A DNA stretch of 64,000 bases from Hyphomicrobiales bacterium (GTDB lineage Bacteria > Pseudomonadota > Alphaproteobacteria > Rhizobiales > Xanthobacteraceae): NCBI GenBank assembly GCA_003169835.1, contig PNAI01000050.1, positions 62,001-126,000 on the forward strand, written 5' to 3'. Of the stretch, positions 62,640 to 64,000 are shown one piece after another. The translations under genes and the position numbers were made by a program. Below the pieces are notes generated by a model that was not told the origin of the DNA, made no database searches, and saw only the letters and a program-made list of their open reading frames with translations. Each line of letters opens with the position of its first letter. Position 1 is the stretch's first letter.

Positions 62640-64000
62640 ATGAATTCAATAATAGCATTTGCACTTAAGCAACGCGTCCTGATGCTGGTCGTATTTCTCA
62701 TGACCTTCGTCGGTGGCGTATTTGCATTTCAACAGCTCAATATCGAAGCCTATCCCGACCCTACGCCGCCTATGGTGGACATTATCACACAGAGTCCCGG
62801 GCTTTCGGCGGAGGAGATCGAACGCTATATCACCATCCCGATCGAGGCCCAGATTTCTGCATTACGCAATCTCCGGACGATCCGGACCATCTCGCTTTAC
62901 GGTCTGTCAGACGTGAAGCTGCAGTTCACTTTTGATTACACCTATGAGGAGGCGTTGCAGCAGGTCCTGAACAGGCTCTCCCAACTTCCGGCCTTGTTAA
63001 ACAATGCACAACCGCAAATCTCTCCGGTCAGCCCAATCGGGGAAATTTACCGCTATAAGCTTGTCGGCCCGCCCAACTACAGTGTGCTCGATCTCAAGAC
63101 TCTGCAGGATTGGGTGTTACAGCGACGCTTCCGCGCTGTGCCAGGTGTGATTGACGTCACCGGCTGGGGCGGGAAAACCAAGACCTTCGAATTGCAGGTC
63201 GACTTCAACAAACTCGTTGCCTACGGGCTCACGCTGCCACAACTGTTGCAGGCTCTCAACAACAGCAACAATAATGTCGGCGGCAATACCGTAAACATAG
63301 GCCCTCAGGTGGCGGTGGTGCGCGGTGTTGGGCTTATCCGCTCGATGGACGATCTTCGCAACACGATGCTCAGTCAGAGCAGCGGCACTCCGGTGTTCGT
63401 GAAGGACGTTGCAACGGTAATTATCGGCAACCAACCGCGACTTGGCATTGCCGGCAAAGATGATGACGACGACATCGTGCAGGGTATCGTGCTGATGCGG
63501 CGCGGTGAAAAGAGCATGGAGACGATCACTGGGGTGAAGCAGGAGGTCGAGAGAATCAATAACTCAAGCCTTCTGCCGCCCGGAGTACGAATCGAGCGCA
63601 TCTACGATCGCAAGGAGCTGATTGACACGACTACCAGAACAGTGCTGCACAACATGATTTTCGGGATTGGCCTTGTCTTTCTGTTGCAATGGGTATTTCT
63701 CGGCAATTTGCGCAGCGCAATCATCGTCGGCATGACGATTCCTTTCGCGCTGTTCTTTGCGGTCGGCATCCTGGTACTTCGTGGCGAGTCAGCAAATCTC
63801 TTGTCCGTTGGCGCAATCGACTTCGGCCTCATCGTCGACGCGACCGTCATAATGGTCGAAAGTATATTTCGCTGGTTGAGCGGGGCTGGCAAACAGACAG
63901 CAACTGACGAAGCGATCCGGACGCTGCCACCGGCGGGACTACATGGCAAGTTGCTCACAATCTTTCACGCAGCCGCAGACGTCAATCGCTCGATTTTCTT
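62640..64000 (+). CDS. CusA/CzcA-family RND efflux pump (5' part, runs off window)
   Basis: The frame is open from ATG 62640 to the right edge (about 453 residues), so it is absent from the ORF track. MNSIIAFALKQRVLMLVVFL is TM1; LNIEAYPDPTPPMVDIITQSPGLSAEEIERYITIPIE is the conserved early periplasmic part; DVTGWGGKTKTFELQVDFNKL follows. NMIFGIGLVFLLQWVFLGNLRSAIIVGMTIPFALFFA and LLSVGAIDFGLIVDATVIMVE are TM2-TM4, the latter being the heavy-metal-efflux (HME) RND signature with its proton-relay Asp. It probably exports a divalent metal ion; which one is unclear. Confidence 0.92.
   Translation, partial: MNSIIAFALKQRVLMLVVFLMTFVGGVFAFQQLNIEAYPDPTPPMVDIITQSPGLSAEEIERYITIPIEAQISALRNLRTIRTISLYGLSDVKLQFTFDYTYEEALQQVLNRLSQLPALLNNAQPQISPVSPIGEIYRYKLVGPPNYSVLDLKTLQDWVLQRRFRAVPGVIDVTGWGGKTKTFELQVDFNKLVAYGLTLPQLLQALNNSNNNVGGNTVNIGPQVAVVRGVGLIRSMDDLRNTMLSQSSGTPVFVKDVATVIIGNQPRLGIAGKDDDDDIVQGIVLMRRGEKSMETITGVKQEVERINNSSLLPPGVRIERIYDRKELIDTTTRTVLHNMIFGIGLVFLLQWVFLGNLRSAIIVGMTIPFALFFAVGILVLRGESANLLSVGAIDFGLIVDATVIMVESIFRWLSGAGKQTATDEAIRTLPPAGLHGKLLTIFHAAADVNRSIF

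Overview
The window looks like a chromosomal segment of a Bradyrhizobium/Nitrobacteraceae-type alphaproteobacterium (Hyphomicrobiales). Supporting signs are a DUF2336 protein, orphan Bug-family tricarboxylate receptors, a Flp/Tad pilus locus arranged as in bradyrhizobia, the popZ (DUF2497) gene close to valS, NodT-type efflux genes, and short GATCCGAAAAGTGGG-type dispersed repeats. This is inferred from gene content alone; no database search was possible.

Layout. 1-5.3 kb: DUF2336 protein (cut by the window edge), secreted cupin, two Bug-type substrate-binding proteins, a VOC protein and an M24 peptidase. 5.4-8.2 kb: a visibly AT-richer patch with an internally deleted GT39-like pseudogene and a large polytopic membrane protein, ending at tRNA-Asn. 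8.3-9.9 kb: a sterol-desaturase-family hydroxylase and an isoprenylcysteine-methyltransferase-like protein. 10.5-26.8 kb: a Flp/Tad type IVc pilus locus (two pilins, CpaB, secretin CpaC, small lipoprotein, TadG, TadE, CpaE, CpaF, TadB, TadC, TadD, prepilin peptidase CpaA), interrupted by a His-rich membrane protein gene. No classical CpaD was seen.

27.06-43.84 kb: an integrative element bounded by perfect 45-bp direct repeats of the 3' part of tRNA-Cys; the intact tRNA is at the right end. It carries a tyrosine integrase, an AlpA-type HTH, a primase-helicase-like replication protein, small and large terminase subunits, but no recognisable portal, capsid or tail gene. This is the layout of a phage-satellite-like element. 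Its right half (36.2-43.7 kb) is accessory cargo: a TIR-domain protein, a lipoprotein, a DUF2971 protein, an HNH-like zinc-cluster protein, a zinc-ribbon protein, a PepSY-like/PIN pair, an unknown basic protein and a uracil-DNA-glycosylase-like protein. This cargo block and the element itself are the best candidates for an undescribed system.

43.9-57 kb: chromosome resumes with an integrase remnant, a third Flp pilin (about 1.1 kb from the Tad locus side of the tRNA before the element inserted), a GT-C-like membrane protein, a Pcm-family methyltransferase, a TolC-type outer-membrane protein, PopZ, an MFS transporter divergent from valS, and a valS-led run (DUF2459 protein, epimerase-like protein, YncE-like beta-propeller). 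57-58.4 kb: higA antitoxin beside a higB toxin gene truncated by an IS5/IS427-type insertion whose transposase carries an in-frame stop. 58.6-64 kb: a tripartite CusA/CzcA-type RND efflux system (NodT-like outer-membrane factor, membrane-fusion protein, pump running off the window) with a divergent OmpR-type response regulator.
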